A DNA stretch of 64,000 nucleotides from SLRI01 sp964402505 (GTDB taxonomy: Bacteria; Pseudomonadota; Alphaproteobacteria; Geminicoccales; Geminicoccaceae). The notes under the pieces are model-generated. The model saw only the letters and a list, made by a program, of their open reading frames with translations, was not told where the DNA came from and did no database searches. This document shows positions 8,403-17,728 of this stretch, piece after piece. The translations under genes were made by a program, and so were the position numbers. The stretch spans positions 62,001 through 126,000 of the forward strand of contig CAYOCP010000008.1 of the NCBI GenBank assembly GCA_964402505.1, read 5' to 3'. Position 1 is the first letter of the stretch; each line of letters begins with the position of its first letter.

Positions 8403-9251
8403 ATGAGCGAGCGACACGAATCCTGCGATAGCGGCCCCGTCGAGACCGTCAATGGGGGCGATCGGCCCATCCTCCTGCTCTGCGACCATGCCGGCCACGA
8501 GGTGCCGGCGGCGGCGGGCGATCTCGGCATCGGCCGAGACGACCTCGTCCGGCACATCGGCTGGGACATCGGCGCCGCCGCCGTGACCCGCAGGCTGGCG
8601 AGCCGGCTCGGCGCCACGGCACTCCTCAACCACGTCTCCAGGCTGGTGATCGACGTCAACCGCCGGCCGCGCACGCCCACCTCCATACCGGCCATCAGCG
8701 ACGGCTGCGTCGTGCCCGGCAATCGGGATCTGGACGCGGCCGAGGTCGATCGCCGCATCAGCGCCTACTTCCTCCCCTACCACCGGGCCGTCGCCCATGC
8801 CATCGCGCGCTTCCGCCGCGGCGGACGGATCCCTGTCCTGATCGCGGTGCACAGCTTCACGCCGCGAATGCACGGCGAGCACCGCCCCTGGCCCATCGGC
8901 GTGCTCTGGCGCGGCGACCGGCGCCTCGCCGGCCCCGTCCTCGAGGCGCTGCGACGCCGACCGAACCTCCTGGTCGGCGACAACCAGCCCTATTCCGGCC
9001 AGCGCGAGTTCGGCTTCACCATCACCTTCCACGCCCAGCGCACCCGCCTGCCGCACACCATGCTCGAGATCCGCCAGGACGAGATCGCCGACGCCAGGGG
9101 TGCGGCCGCCTTCGCCACGCTGATCGGCGACTGCCTCGAGCCGACCCTGGCCGATCCCGCGCTCTACAGCCTCTTCGACGGCGACAATCTGCCGACCACC
9201 GGAGGAATCCGCGCATGGCGCCACGCCGGCCACATCTCACCCTTGGGGTAG
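8403..9251 (+). CDS. N-formylglutamate amidohydrolase family protein
   Basis: The 282-residue protein matches the HutG/N-formylglutamate amidohydrolase family. It has LLLCDHAGHEVP near the N terminus, LVIDVNRRPRTPT, IAVHSFTP and LEIRQDEI, the metal-binding and substrate residues of the family. The enzyme hydrolyses N-formyl-L-glutamate to glutamate and formate, or acts on related N-acyl amides. No histidine-degradation genes are nearby, so the true substrate is open. The ATG at 8403 was chosen over upstream in-frame codons, which run into the divergent MFS promoter. It overlaps the next gene by 37 bases, which suggests coupled expression with the YbdK-like ligase. Confidence 0.85.
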   Translation: MSERHESCDSGPVETVNGGDRPILLLCDHAGHEVPAAAGDLGIGRDDLVRHIGWDIGAAAVTRRLASRLGATALLNHVSRLVIDVNRRPRTPTSIPAISDGCVVPGNRDLDAAEVDRRISAYFLPYHRAVAHAIARFRRGGRIPVLIAVHSFTPRMHGEHRPWPIGVLWRGDRRLAGPVLEALRRRPNLLVGDNQPYSGQREFGFTITFHAQRTRLPHTMLEIRQDEIADARGAAAFATLIGDCLEPTLADPALYSLFDGDNLPTTGGIRAWRHAGHISPLG

Positions 9252-10357
9252 AGGAGGAGTACCTCCTCGTGGAGCGGGCGACCGGCCGGCTGGCGATCAG
9301 CCCGCCCGACGGCTTCATGGCGGCCTGCCAGGAGGCTCTCGGACCGCAGGTGACGCACGAGCTCCTGCAGGCGCAGGTGGAGATCGGCACCTCGGTCTGC
9401 CCCGACGTGTCGGCCGTGCGCCGCGAGCTCGCCGGCCTCAGGCGCACCATCGCCGACTGCGCCGCCGACTTCGACCTCGCCCTCCTCGCCGTCTCCACCC
9501 ATCCCTCCGCGAGCTGGCGCGAGCAGCGCAGCGTCGATCTCGACCGCTACCGCCTCCTGACCGAGGACTTCCAGGCGCTCGCCCGGCGGCTCGTGGTCTG
9601 CGGCATGCACGTCCATGCCGGGGTCGCCGACGACGATCTGCGCATCGACCTGATGAACCAGACCGCCTACTTCCTCCCGCATCTTCTGGCGCTCAGCACC
9701 TCCTCGCCCTTCTGGGAGGGGCAGGACACGGGCCTCAGGTCGTTTCGCCCGACCATCTTCGGCGATCTGCCCCGCTCCGGCATCCCCGAACCCTTCGAGA
9801 GCCATGCCGACTACCGGCGCCTGCTCGCCGTCATGGCCGAGACCGGCATCTGCGACGACCCGACCAAGATCTGGTGGGACATCCGCCCGAGCGCCAGGCA
9901 TCCGACCCTGGAGATGCGGATCTGCGACATCTGCACCCGACTCGAGGACGCCATCACCATCGCCGCCATCTACCAGTCGCTTCTGGCCTATCTCTACCGG
10001 CTGCGCTCGCGAAACCAGACCTGGCGGCGCTATCCGCTGGTGCTCCTGCAGGAGAACAAGTGGCGCGCCCAGCGCTACGGCACCAGCGGCACGCTCGCCG
10101 ATCTCGGCCGGAGGGCGCTGGTGCCGTTCGGCGACCTCATGGCGGAGCTGGTGGACCTCCTGCGCGACGAGGCGCGGGAGCTCGGCTGCCTCGCCGAGCT
10201 CGAGCGGGTGCCCGAGATCATCGCCACCGGCACCAGCGCCGACCAGCAGCTCCGCGTCCATCAGGCGGCGATCGCCGCCGGCGCCGATGCGACCGAGGCG
10301 AGACGCGCGGTGGTCGACTGGCTGATCCAGGCATCGCTCGAGGACATCCCGGCTTGA
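9215..10357 (+). CDS. Carboxylate-amine ligase, YbdK/GCS2 family
   Basis: The 380-residue protein belongs to the glutamate-cysteine ligase 2 (YbdK) family. Motifs include LTLGVEEEYLLVE at the N terminus, LLQAQVEIGTSVC, CGMHVHAGV and WWDIRPSARHPTLEMRICD, which supply the ATP- and metal-binding residues. Family members couple ATP to amide bond formation between a carboxylate and an amine, with weak gamma-glutamylcysteine ligase activity in E. coli. The overlap with the preceding amidohydrolase gene suggests that one makes and the other breaks a related amide, which is inference. Confidence 0.88.
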   Translation: MAPRRPHLTLGVEEEYLLVERATGRLAISPPDGFMAACQEALGPQVTHELLQAQVEIGTSVCPDVSAVRRELAGLRRTIADCAADFDLALLAVSTHPSASWREQRSVDLDRYRLLTEDFQALARRLVVCGMHVHAGVADDDLRIDLMNQTAYFLPHLLALSTSSPFWEGQDTGLRSFRPTIFGDLPRSGIPEPFESHADYRRLLAVMAETGICDDPTKIWWDIRPSARHPTLEMRICDICTRLEDAITIAAIYQSLLAYLYRLRSRNQTWRRYPLVLLQENKWRAQRYGTSGTLADLGRRALVPFGDLMAELVDLLRDEARELGCLAELERVPEIIATGTSADQQLRVHQAAIAAGADATEARRAVVDWLIQASLEDIPA

Positions 10358-10417
10358 GCCCCGGCGAAGCCGATGCCATCTCACTGGCCATGCGCGAAGA
10401 GAAACAGAGGTGACGCC

Positions 10418-10729
10418 ATGACCGATATCGATGCCCGGACCCGAACCGAGCTCGAGGCCGCGACCTTCCGCCGGCTCGTCCAGCACTTCCGCGATCGTCC
10501 CGACGTGCAGAACATCGACGTCATGAACCTCGCCGGATTCTGCCGCAACTGCCTCTCCAAGTGGTACGCGGCGGCAGCCGCCGAGCGCGGCCTCGAGGTG
10601 AGCCTCGACGAGGCGCGCGAGGTGGTCTACGGCATGCCCTACGAGGAGTGGAAGGCACGCCACCAGACCGAGGCGACGGCGGAGCAGAAGGCCGCCTTCG
10701 CCCGGACCCACGCCGCGGCCGGTCACTGA
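10418..10729 (+). CDS. DUF1244 family protein
   Basis: The 103-residue protein carries the DUF1244 core with the invariant FCRNCLSKWY and the following YGMPYEEWKARHQ. The function is unknown; it is a small conserved proteobacterial protein and the Cys pair could bind metal. The ATG at 10418 follows AGAGGTGACGCC. It lies 60 bases after the YbdK-like ligase gene and may be co-transcribed. It is convergent with the sirtuin gene, 13 bases away. Confidence 0.88.
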   Translation: MTDIDARTRTELEAATFRRLVQHFRDRPDVQNIDVMNLAGFCRNCLSKWYAAAAAERGLEVSLDEAREVVYGMPYEEWKARHQTEATAEQKAAFARTHAAAGH

Positions 10730-10742
10730 AGGGCGGCGTCGA

Positions 10743-11465
10743 TCATCGGCCGCGCAGGAGCTCCTCGACCAGCGCCGGCACGGTGGTGCCGGCCGGTCCG
10801 TGGCGCGCCTCGGCAAAATCCGGGCGCACGGCCGAAGGCTCGAGATTGAGCTCGATCGTGTGCGCCCGCCCCCGATCGCGCACCAGCGCCACGAACCCCG
10901 CCGCCGGATGGACGCTGCCCGAGGTGCCGATAGCGAGAAAGAGCGCGCAATCCCCAAGGGCGGCGGTGATCCGCTCCATGTGAAGCGGCATCTCGCCGAA
11001 CCAGACGACCGCCGGCCGGAGCCCGCCCGGGGCGCTGCAGGCCGGGCAGGCCGTGTGGCACTCCAGATCGCGCAGCCAAAGGCGCTCCTCGCCGCAGGCG
11101 GTGCAGCGCACGCGCATGAGCTCGCCGTGCATGTGCAGGACATCGTGGCTGCCGGCCCGCTCGTGCAGGTCGTCCACGTTCTGCGTCACCAGGAGAACGC
11201 CACCCCGCCACTCCCGGCCGAGCCGGGCGAGCGCACGATGCGCCGCATTGGGCTGGATTGCGGGGTCGCGGAGCTGGCGGCGGCGCATGTTGTAGAAGCG
11301 GTGGACGAGCGCGGGATCACGCGCGAAGGCCTCTGGTGTCGCCACCTCCTCGGCCCTCAGCCCCTCCCAGAGGCCACCGGCACCCCGAAAGGTCGCAAGC
11401 CCGGACTCGGCCGAGATGCCGGCGCCGGTCAGCGCCACGATCATGCCGGTGCGCGGCAGGGGCAA
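10743..11465 (-). CDS. cobB: NAD-dependent protein deacylase, sirtuin (CobB-like)
   Basis: The sirtuin fold is clear: GAGISAESG (about 14-22), TQNVDDLHERAG, the catalytic His in MHGEL, two zinc Cys pairs (CTAC and CPAC), and GTSGSVHPAAG. The FYNMRRRQL segment holds the Tyr-x2-Arg pair seen in SIRT5/CobB that binds acidic acyl groups, so it may remove succinyl as well as acetyl groups from lysines. The TTG at 11465 follows GGGAGAAG at a good distance and is preferred; the in-frame ATG at 11444 starts exactly at MIVALTGAG and is the alternative. Confidence 0.92.
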   Translation of the reverse strand: MPLPRTGMIVALTGAGISAESGLATFRGAGGLWEGLRAEEVATPEAFARDPALVHRFYNMRRRQLRDPAIQPNAAHRALARLGREWRGGVLLVTQNVDDLHERAGSHDVLHMHGELMRVRCTACGEERLWLRDLECHTACPACSAPGGLRPAVVWFGEMPLHMERITAALGDCALFLAIGTSGSVHPAAGFVALVRDRGRAHTIELNLEPSAVRPDFAEARHGPAGTTVPALVEELLRGR

Positions 11466-11695
11466 GGCTCTTCTCCCGTGCGCTTCGGGAAGAGTTCACC
11501 ATGGCGTCGGGGTCGCCCGCAAGCCCTGGGATCACGGCGCCGGCCAGGGGCCAAGGGGCCCGCGACAGGAACAAGAGCCGTCGCCACCGCCGGCCCGCCT
11601 CCCGACACCGGCTCCGGCCGACGCGGACATTGACCCCGTGCCGCGCATGGCCGATCACCCGGCCCGGACCATCGATTGATCGAGGGAGAGAAGGC

Positions 11696-12583
11696 ATGGC
11701 CACGATCGGATTCGTCGGGCTCGGGCAGATGGGCGGCGCCATGAGCCGCAACCTGATGCGCGCCGGGCACCAGCTCGAGGTCTACGACATTGCCGGGGAC
11801 GCGATCGCCGCACTCGTGGCCGACGGCGCCGACGGTGCGGCGAGCCCGGCGGCGGCGGCCCGGGGCAAGGAGATCGTCTTCACCATGCTGCCGATCGGCA
11901 AGATCGTCGAGGAGGCGGTGCACGGCCCGGACGGCATCGCCACGACGATCCGCGAGGGTGGCGTGGTGGTCGACATGAGCACCATCCTGCCGGCCGAGAC
12001 GAAGCGCATCGGCGAGCGGCTGAAGGCGCGAGGCATCGGCATGGTCGACGCGCCGGTCGGGCGCACCTCGGCCCATGCCGTCTCCGGCACCTCGACCTTC
12101 ATGGTCGGCGGCGAGGCGGCGGATATCGAGCGCGTCCGCCCGCTCCTCCTGGCGATGGGCGAGGCGGTCACGGTCTGCGGCCCGCTCGGCTCGGGCGCCG
12201 CCATGAAGCTCGTCAACAACTACATCTCGGCCGTGGTCAACCTCGCCACCGCCGAAGGCCTCGCCATGGGCCTCAAGTCCGGCCTCGACCTCGCCACCAT
12301 GGCCGAGGTCCTGTCGCACACCCCGGCCGGCCGCGGCCACATCACCACCACCTGGCCCGAGAAGGCGCTTCTGGACGACCCCTCCCCCGCCTTCATGCTG
12401 GATCTCGCGTCCAAGGACCTCAGCCTCGCCCTCGAGATGGCGGCGGCCCTGCAGGTGCCGCTCGCAACCGGCGCCGTCGGCAAGCAGCTCTACGCCTCCG
12501 CCCAGGCACGGGGCCAGGGCCGCCACGACTGGACGACCGCCATGTTCCGCACACTGAAAGCGATGGGCAACGTACCGTCCTGA
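11696..12583 (+). CDS. YihU-like 3-sulfolactaldehyde reductase / beta-hydroxyacid dehydrogenase
   Basis: The 295-residue protein has an N-terminal NAD-binding Rossmann fold (GFVGLGQMGGAMSRNL) and the all-helical dehydrogenase domain. Residue numbering matches E. coli YihU without gaps through the active site: R123 in PVGRTSAHA, the catalytic K171, N174 and S178. The later segments GRGHITTTWPEKAL and PAFMLDLASKDL also follow YihU closely. This points to reduction of 3-sulfolactaldehyde to dihydroxypropanesulfonate rather than hydroxyisobutyrate oxidation. No other sulfoglycolysis gene is near. The ATG follows GAGGGAGAGAAGGC. Confidence 0.8.
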   Translation: MATIGFVGLGQMGGAMSRNLMRAGHQLEVYDIAGDAIAALVADGADGAASPAAAARGKEIVFTMLPIGKIVEEAVHGPDGIATTIREGGVVVDMSTILPAETKRIGERLKARGIGMVDAPVGRTSAHAVSGTSTFMVGGEAADIERVRPLLLAMGEAVTVCGPLGSGAAMKLVNNYISAVVNLATAEGLAMGLKSGLDLATMAEVLSHTPAGRGHITTTWPEKALLDDPSPAFMLDLASKDLSLALEMAAALQVPLATGAVGKQLYASAQARGQGRHDWTTAMFRTLKAMGNVPS

Positions 12584-12614
12584 AACGGGACGACGTCGCC
12601 ACCGCGAGGGGGGC

Positions 12615-15206
12615 CTAGCTCCGGTCCTCGCAGGGCGGGCTCATCGGCAGGACCAGGGTGAGGGTCGTGCCGCGGCCGAGTGCCGAGACGACCTCCACCC
12701 GCCCGCCGGACTGCTCGGTGAAGCCGTGCACCTGGGCGAGCCCGAGGCCGGAGCCCTTGCCGGCTGCCTTCGTGGTGAAGAAAGGCTCGAAGATGCGCGC
12801 CTGCGTCGCCCGGCTCATGCCGCTGCCGGTGTCGATCACGGAGACGCTGACGAAGGGTGCGGTCGCATCGCCGGCGGTGCCGTTCCGCGCGCGGATCACC
12901 AGCTTGCCGGCGCCCTCCATCGCGTCCCGGGCGTTGACCGCGAGATTGAGCACCGCCAAATGCAGGCCCGTCCGGTCGACATGGATCGGCGCCAGATCGG
13001 CCGGCACATCCACCTCGACATGCATCTCCGGCCCGAGGCTGCGGTCGAGGAGCTCGCTCATGCCGGTGAGCAGCTCGCCGAGATCGACGCATTCCGGCCT
13101 CAGCTCCTGCTTGCGGCTGAAGGCGAGAAGCTGCCGCGTCAGGTTGGCGCCCTGCTCCAGGGATTCGCGCAAGCGGTCCATGATCGTGCGCCGCCGCGCC
13201 GGGTCGTCGCTCCGCTCGATGAGGCCGAGCCCGGACGAGACGACCATGAGAAGGTTGTTGAAGTCGTGCGCGACGCCGCCGGTGAGCTGGCCCAGGGCCT
13301 CGAGCTTCTGCGCCTGGCGAAGCTGCTCCTCCGCCTCGAGCCGGCTCGCCAGCTCCTCGGCGACGCGCTGCTCGAGCGTGGCGTTCAGCTGCTGCAGGTC
13401 GTGGACCAGCCGGGCGTTGTCGATCGCCGTGGCGGCGTGGCCGGCAATGCCGAGCAAGAGCGCCTCGTGCGCCGGCCTGAAGACGCCGGCCTCCTCATGG
13501 CCGAGGAGAAGGGCACCATGGACCATGCCGGAACGCGAGACCACCGGCACCGCCAGAAAGGACCGCAGCGGCAGCCGCCCCTTCTTCCCGCTTCCCTGCG
13601 ATGCGCCGTCGGCGCGGCGCGGGTCCGGCGCCCTGTCGTCGAGCCGGACCGGCCCCTTCGCCTCGAAGGCCAGCGCCAGAAGGCCGGCCTCGCCCTCCAG
13701 GGCATCGTGATCGAGCCTGCCGGCGCCGGATGCGCTCGAGACGGCACGGAGACCTTGCCCGTCGTCCTCTCGCCCCCCGGGCTTTCGGGCGAAGAGGCCG
13801 GTCGCGGCACCCGTCAGCTCGACCCCGACGTCGGTGACGATCTGCACGATGCGGGCGGGATCGAGCTCGGCGGCGAGGATGGCACCGGTGCGATTGACGA
13901 TCTCGAGCTGCCGGTTGGCCCTCATTCGCTCGGTGATGTCCCTGACCGTCCCGGCGAACCTGACCGCCTCGCCGTTCTCGAAGATCGCGTGGCCGGAAGC
14001 GGCGATCCACCTCTCGACGCCGTCCTCGACCCCGATCGTGCGGTACTCGACATCGTAGTTGCCGGAGCCCTCGGGATCGAGCGCCGCCTCGACCGCCGCC
14101 TCCACCCTGCTCCGATCCTCGGGATGCAGCCTCGCCAGGAAAACGTCCCTGTAGGAAGCCTCGGCATCTTCCGGCAGCCCGAACAGCTCCTTGCAGCGTC
14201 TGTCCCAGCGCAGCGCGTCGGTCAAGGGATAGTAGTCCCAGACGCCGATGGCGGCGGCCTCGGTCGCCAGCCGCAGCAGCGCCTCGCTCTCCCGGAGTGC
14301 CGCTTCGGCGCGCCTCTTTTCGGTGACGTCGAAGCCTTCGCAGAAGACCCCCGCGATCTCGCCGTCGCCGCCGAACCAGGGCGTGAAGACGAAGGTGAGG
14401 AAGCGGAGCTCCTCGGGTGCGTCGGGCGTGCGCCGGTACCTGACCTCGGCCGCGGCAGCCTCGAAGCTCTCGCCCGAGGCGTAGACGTCGTCGAGACGCT
14501 CGAACAGGCCCTGACCGGCGAGACTCGGCACGGCGTCCCTGACGGGCTTGCCGACCCAGTCCGAGCTGCCGAAGAGGGCGCGATGCGCGTCGTTCACGAA
14601 CTCGACGACATGGTCGGGTCCGCCCATCACGATGATGAAGCCGGGCGCCTGCTCGAAGGGACGCCGCTCGCGCTCGATCCGGGCGGCGAGCCGCCGTTCG
14701 GCCATCACCGTCCGGGTCGTCTCGGTGCAGACGACGAGCACCCCGCCGACGCCATTGGGCGCGGTCTCGTCGTGGATCGGGCCGTAGCTGTAGGTCCAGT
14801 AGACGTCCTCGCGCCGGCCGTTCCGCGTGATGGGGACGAGCGCGTTCACGTTCCAGGTGGCCGGGCCGCCGGCCATCACCTGGTCGATCTGCGGACCGAT
14901 GATGTCCCAGATCTCCTCCCACACCTCGCGGCCCGGCCGGCCGAGCGACCCCGGATGCCGCTCGGCGCCGATGCATTGCCGATAGGCGTCGTTGTAGAAG
15001 CAGTGGAGCTCCTTGCCCCACCAGATGTACATGGGATGGCCGGTGTTGAGGATCAGGCGGATCGCCATGCGAAGCGGCTGCGGCCACGTCGCCGGCAGGC
15101 CCAGTGGATGCGCCGACCAGTCATGGGTGCGGATGAGCTCGCCCATCTCGCCGCCGCGCTCGAGGAAGGTCTGGGACGGCCCGGATGGCGTCGATTGCCC
15201 CTTCAT
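12615..15206 (-). CDS. Multi-PAS/GAF sensor histidine kinase
   Basis: The 863-residue soluble kinase has no membrane helix. It starts with a PAS-like region (about 1-165, including MYIWWGKELHCFYNDAYR), then two further PAS/PAC domains (to about 455), a GAF domain (about 465-620), a short coiled coil, and a HisKA domain with the phospho-His in GGVAHDFNNLL. The ATPase domain follows with N, G1 (DTGSGMS) and G2 (GKGSGLGLAQVHG) boxes. There is no receiver domain, and no response regulator gene lies beside it. The signal is probably a small ligand, redox or light; the PAS sequences alone do not decide. The ATG at 15206 was chosen because the longer frame would run through tRNA-Asn. Confidence 0.88.
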   Translation of the reverse strand: MKGQSTPSGPSQTFLERGGEMGELIRTHDWSAHPLGLPATWPQPLRMAIRLILNTGHPMYIWWGKELHCFYNDAYRQCIGAERHPGSLGRPGREVWEEIWDIIGPQIDQVMAGGPATWNVNALVPITRNGRREDVYWTYSYGPIHDETAPNGVGGVLVVCTETTRTVMAERRLAARIERERRPFEQAPGFIIVMGGPDHVVEFVNDAHRALFGSSDWVGKPVRDAVPSLAGQGLFERLDDVYASGESFEAAAAEVRYRRTPDAPEELRFLTFVFTPWFGGDGEIAGVFCEGFDVTEKRRAEAALRESEALLRLATEAAAIGVWDYYPLTDALRWDRRCKELFGLPEDAEASYRDVFLARLHPEDRSRVEAAVEAALDPEGSGNYDVEYRTIGVEDGVERWIAASGHAIFENGEAVRFAGTVRDITERMRANRQLEIVNRTGAILAAELDPARIVQIVTDVGVELTGAATGLFARKPGGREDDGQGLRAVSSASGAGRLDHDALEGEAGLLALAFEAKGPVRLDDRAPDPRRADGASQGSGKKGRLPLRSFLAVPVVSRSGMVHGALLLGHEEAGVFRPAHEALLLGIAGHAATAIDNARLVHDLQQLNATLEQRVAEELASRLEAEEQLRQAQKLEALGQLTGGVAHDFNNLLMVVSSGLGLIERSDDPARRRTIMDRLRESLEQGANLTRQLLAFSRKQELRPECVDLGELLTGMSELLDRSLGPEMHVEVDVPADLAPIHVDRTGLHLAVLNLAVNARDAMEGAGKLVIRARNGTAGDATAPFVSVSVIDTGSGMSRATQARIFEPFFTTKAAGKGSGLGLAQVHGFTEQSGGRVEVVSALGRGTTLTLVLPMSPPCEDRS

Positions 15207-15322
15207 TCGACCCGCCTGCCTGAACTCGTTCCGCTCGGCTGCCGAGCCAGCGCGATGAGCACCGGCGCGCCACCGCAATGAAGGCGAAGGCCGCGGTGGC
15301 CCCGGACCGTGCCCGCGAACAA

Positions 15323-15398
15323 TGGCTCCCCGGGCCGGACTCGAACCAGCGACCCAGCGGTTAACAGCCGCTTGCTCTACCAACTGAGCTACCGGGGA
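15323..15398 (-). tRNA. tRNA-Asn(GTT)
   Basis: The minus-strand sequence folds into a full cloverleaf of 76 bases: acceptor TCCCCGG/CCGGGGA, D arm with AGTTGGTAGA, anticodon loop CTGTTAA (anticodon GTT), and T loop TTCGAGT. It has an encoded CCA end. It lies 61 bases from tRNA-Cys on the same strand, probably one transcript. Confidence 0.95.
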
Positions 15399-15459
15399 AC
15401 ACGACGCGCTCTATAGCCGCGCGCCCCCTTCGTGCCAAGCGCTAAACGGCAGGAGGCGC

Positions 15460-15533
15460 TGGAGGCCCGGGCCGGAATCGAACCGACGTGCGAGGATTTG
15501 CAGTCCTCTGCATAACCACTCTGCCACCGGGCC
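15460..15533 (-). tRNA. tRNA-Cys(GCA)
   Basis: This is a 74-base cloverleaf on the minus strand: acceptor GGCCCGG/CCGGGCC, anticodon loop ACTGCAAA (anticodon GCA), T loop TTCGATT, discriminator T and encoded CCA. It lies upstream of tRNA-Asn in the direction of transcription. Confidence 0.95.
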
Positions 15534-15659
15534 TGGCACTCGAGGGACATCGCCGAGAGGCGATGACAACGCGAGATCGATCTGTTAGACGCAGCACCAC
15601 GAACCTTCAAGATGGCAATTGCGGGCGCGACCGGCAAGCGGCCGGGATCGAGTGGGGCG

Positions 15660-16979
15660 ATGCGCGCTTTGAGCCTGAAAATCCTCCTGCCCCTGCTCGC
15701 CTGCCTGCTGGCGCCTCCGGCGGCCGACGCCTTCCAGCGGCTCGGCGCCTACGACTTCCCCTTCGTCGATCCGCTCGTCGCCACGGTGGTGCGCACCCCC
15801 GAAGCGAACGCCATGAAGCTGCCGAAGCTCGAGCGGTTTCGCAATATCGAGATCTTCCGTGCCGCCGGCCTCGTCGAGCGGCCGGTGCCGCCGGTGTTCT
15901 TCTTCCAGCGGTTCGGCCTCGAGTTCGGCCTCGTCGAGCAGAAGGGGCCGGCACCCCTGGTCTTCGTCATCGCCGGCACCGGCGGCGCCTTCAACGCGGA
16001 CATCAATGGCGAGCTCGCCGCGATCCTCTATGCCGCCGGCTTTCACGTCATCGGCCTGCCCAACCCGACCCATCCCAACTTCGCCGTCAACGCCTCGACC
16101 AGCGGCGTGCCGGGCCGGCTGAAGGACGACGCGCGCGACCTCTACCGGGCGATGCGCGCCGCCTTCGCCATGGTCGAGGACCGGATCGAGGTGACGGGGT
16201 TCAATCTCACCGGCTATTCCCTCGGCGCCACCTATTCCGCCTTCGTCGCCGAGCTCGATTCGCGCGAGCACGCCTTCGATTTCGATCGCGTCCTCCTGCT
16301 CAATCCCTCCGTCTCGGTCTTCGCCTCGGTCGGGCTGGTCGATGCCATGCTGGAGACGACGACACCCGAGCAGCGGCTGGCCGTCCGCACCTTCATCGAG
16401 CGGGTGCTCGCGGCTTTCGGCGACCTCTACGCCAACGACGAGCAGATCGATTTCTCCGGCGACTTCATCTACCGCACCTACACCGACCTCGAGCTTCGCG
16501 AGCGTGAGATCGAGAAGCTGATCGGGCTCGCCTTCCGCCTCTCGGCCGCCAATCTCGCCTTCACCGGCGACGTGCTCGGCCGAACCGGCGTGATCGTTCC
16601 GACGGACGTCCGGCTGACCTCGACGAGCCCGCTCGGCCGGTACTACGCCGCCGCCCAGAGCTTCAGCTTCACCGACTATTTCGAGCGGATCTACGCGCCC
16701 TACTTCTCGCGGCTGAACCCGGGGCTCACCAAGGAGCGGATGATCGCCGACGCCGACCTGCGGGCGATCGAGCCCTTTCTCGGCAAGGCTGCCAATGTCG
16801 GCGTCATCACCAACGAGGACGATCTGATCCTGCGGCCGGAGGACTTCCTGTTCCTCGAGAAGGTCTTCGAGGACCGGCTGGTGATGTATCCGACCGGCGG
16901 CCATTGCGGCAACTACCGCCAGCGCGACGTGGCGAAGCGCATCCAGGACTATTTCCGCCCCCGAGAGCCGGGCCGATGA
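15660..16979 (+). CDS. Secreted serine hydrolase (alpha/beta-hydrolase-like), unknown substrate
   Basis: The 439-residue protein has a clear Sec signal (MRALSLKILLPLLACLLAPP, cleavage near AADA-F). A hydrolase-like core includes LVFVIAGTGG, the nucleophile elbow GYSLG, and a late HCGNY that could give the catalytic His; the acid residue is not certain. It is exported to the periplasm or outer membrane. The ATG at 15660 is preferred because it places the signal peptide at the N terminus; 15612 adds 16 residues. It overlaps mlaA by four bases (ATGA), so a role in phospholipid or lipid-linked chemistry is plausible. The family is not recognised by name. Confidence 0.7.
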   Translation: MRALSLKILLPLLACLLAPPAADAFQRLGAYDFPFVDPLVATVVRTPEANAMKLPKLERFRNIEIFRAAGLVERPVPPVFFFQRFGLEFGLVEQKGPAPLVFVIAGTGGAFNADINGELAAILYAAGFHVIGLPNPTHPNFAVNASTSGVPGRLKDDARDLYRAMRAAFAMVEDRIEVTGFNLTGYSLGATYSAFVAELDSREHAFDFDRVLLLNPSVSVFASVGLVDAMLETTTPEQRLAVRTFIERVLAAFGDLYANDEQIDFSGDFIYRTYTDLELREREIEKLIGLAFRLSAANLAFTGDVLGRTGVIVPTDVRLTSTSPLGRYYAAAQSFSFTDYFERIYAPYFSRLNPGLTKERMIADADLRAIEPFLGKAANVGVITNEDDLILRPEDFLFLEKVFEDRLVMYPTGGHCGNYRQRDVAKRIQDYFRPREPGR

Positions 16980-17728
16980 AGGCCCGCCGCATCCTCCTCG
17001 CGTTCCTCCTTGTCCTCTCGGTCTCCGCCTGCGGCCGGGATCGGGCGGCGGAAACCGAAGCGACACCGGTCGCCCGCATCCCGGGGCTGACCGACAAGGA
17101 CGACGAGCTTCTGCTGCTCGAGGTCCCGGACCCGCTCGAGCCCCTGAACCGGGCCATCTACCGCTTCAACTTCGAGTTCGACACCTACGTCTACCTGCCC
17201 ATCGTCAACGCCTATCGCTACGTCGTGCCGCGATTCCTGCGCACCGGCATCTCCAACTTCTTCAGCAATCTCTACGAGATCACCTACGCCAATAACGGCC
17301 TGCTCCAGGGCCGGCCCGAGGTGGCGAGCCGGGCGGTCATCCGCTTCGCCGTCAACTCGACCGTCGGCCTTCTCGGCTTCCTCGACGTCGCCACCGAGCT
17401 CGGCGTGCACCGGCAGGCCGAGGATTTCGGCCAGACCCTCGGCTGGTGGGGCGTGCCGGCAGGGCCTTATCTGGTGCTGCCCATCCTCGGCCCCTCGGGC
17501 GTTCGCGACGGCACCGGCACCGCCGTGGATTTCGCCGCCAGCCTCTACGTGCCACCCGGCCGCGAGATCAACGAGGTCGTCTACAGCAATCCCGCCGTTC
17601 TCGCCCTCTTCCTGATCGATGCCCGCTACAGCCAGCCTTTTCGCTACTTCAGCACCGGCTCGCCCTTCGACTACGAGCTGGTCCGCTTCCTCTACCGCCA
17701 GAAGCGCGACTTCGAGATCGACCGATGA
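16976..17728 (+). CDS. mlaA: MlaA/VacJ family outer-membrane lipoprotein
   Basis: The 250-residue lipoprotein has lipobox SVSAC (Cys19) and the family hallmark DPLEPLNRAIYRFN. NNLLQG-like loops and GQTLGWWGVPAGPYLVLPILGPSGVRD follow, the conserved MlaA core that forms a ring in the outer membrane. MlaA extracts mislocalised phospholipid from the outer leaflet and passes it to periplasmic MlaC. Here no mlaBCDEF gene is adjacent. Instead it sits between a secreted hydrolase and a TAXI binding protein, coupled to both by ATGA overlaps. Confidence 0.92.
   Translation: MKARRILLAFLLVLSVSACGRDRAAETEATPVARIPGLTDKDDELLLLEVPDPLEPLNRAIYRFNFEFDTYVYLPIVNAYRYVVPRFLRTGISNFFSNLYEITYANNGLLQGRPEVASRAVIRFAVNSTVGLLGFLDVATELGVHRQAEDFGQTLGWWGVPAGPYLVLPILGPSGVRDGTGTAVDFAASLYVPPGREINEVVYSNPAVLALFLIDARYSQPFRYFSTGSPFDYELVRFLYRQKRDFEIDR

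Noticed and set aside
12726..15281. An 851-residue frame antisense to the histidine kinase
   Set aside because: The kinase strand has complete PAS, GAF, HisKA and ATPase motifs; the antisense frame has none.
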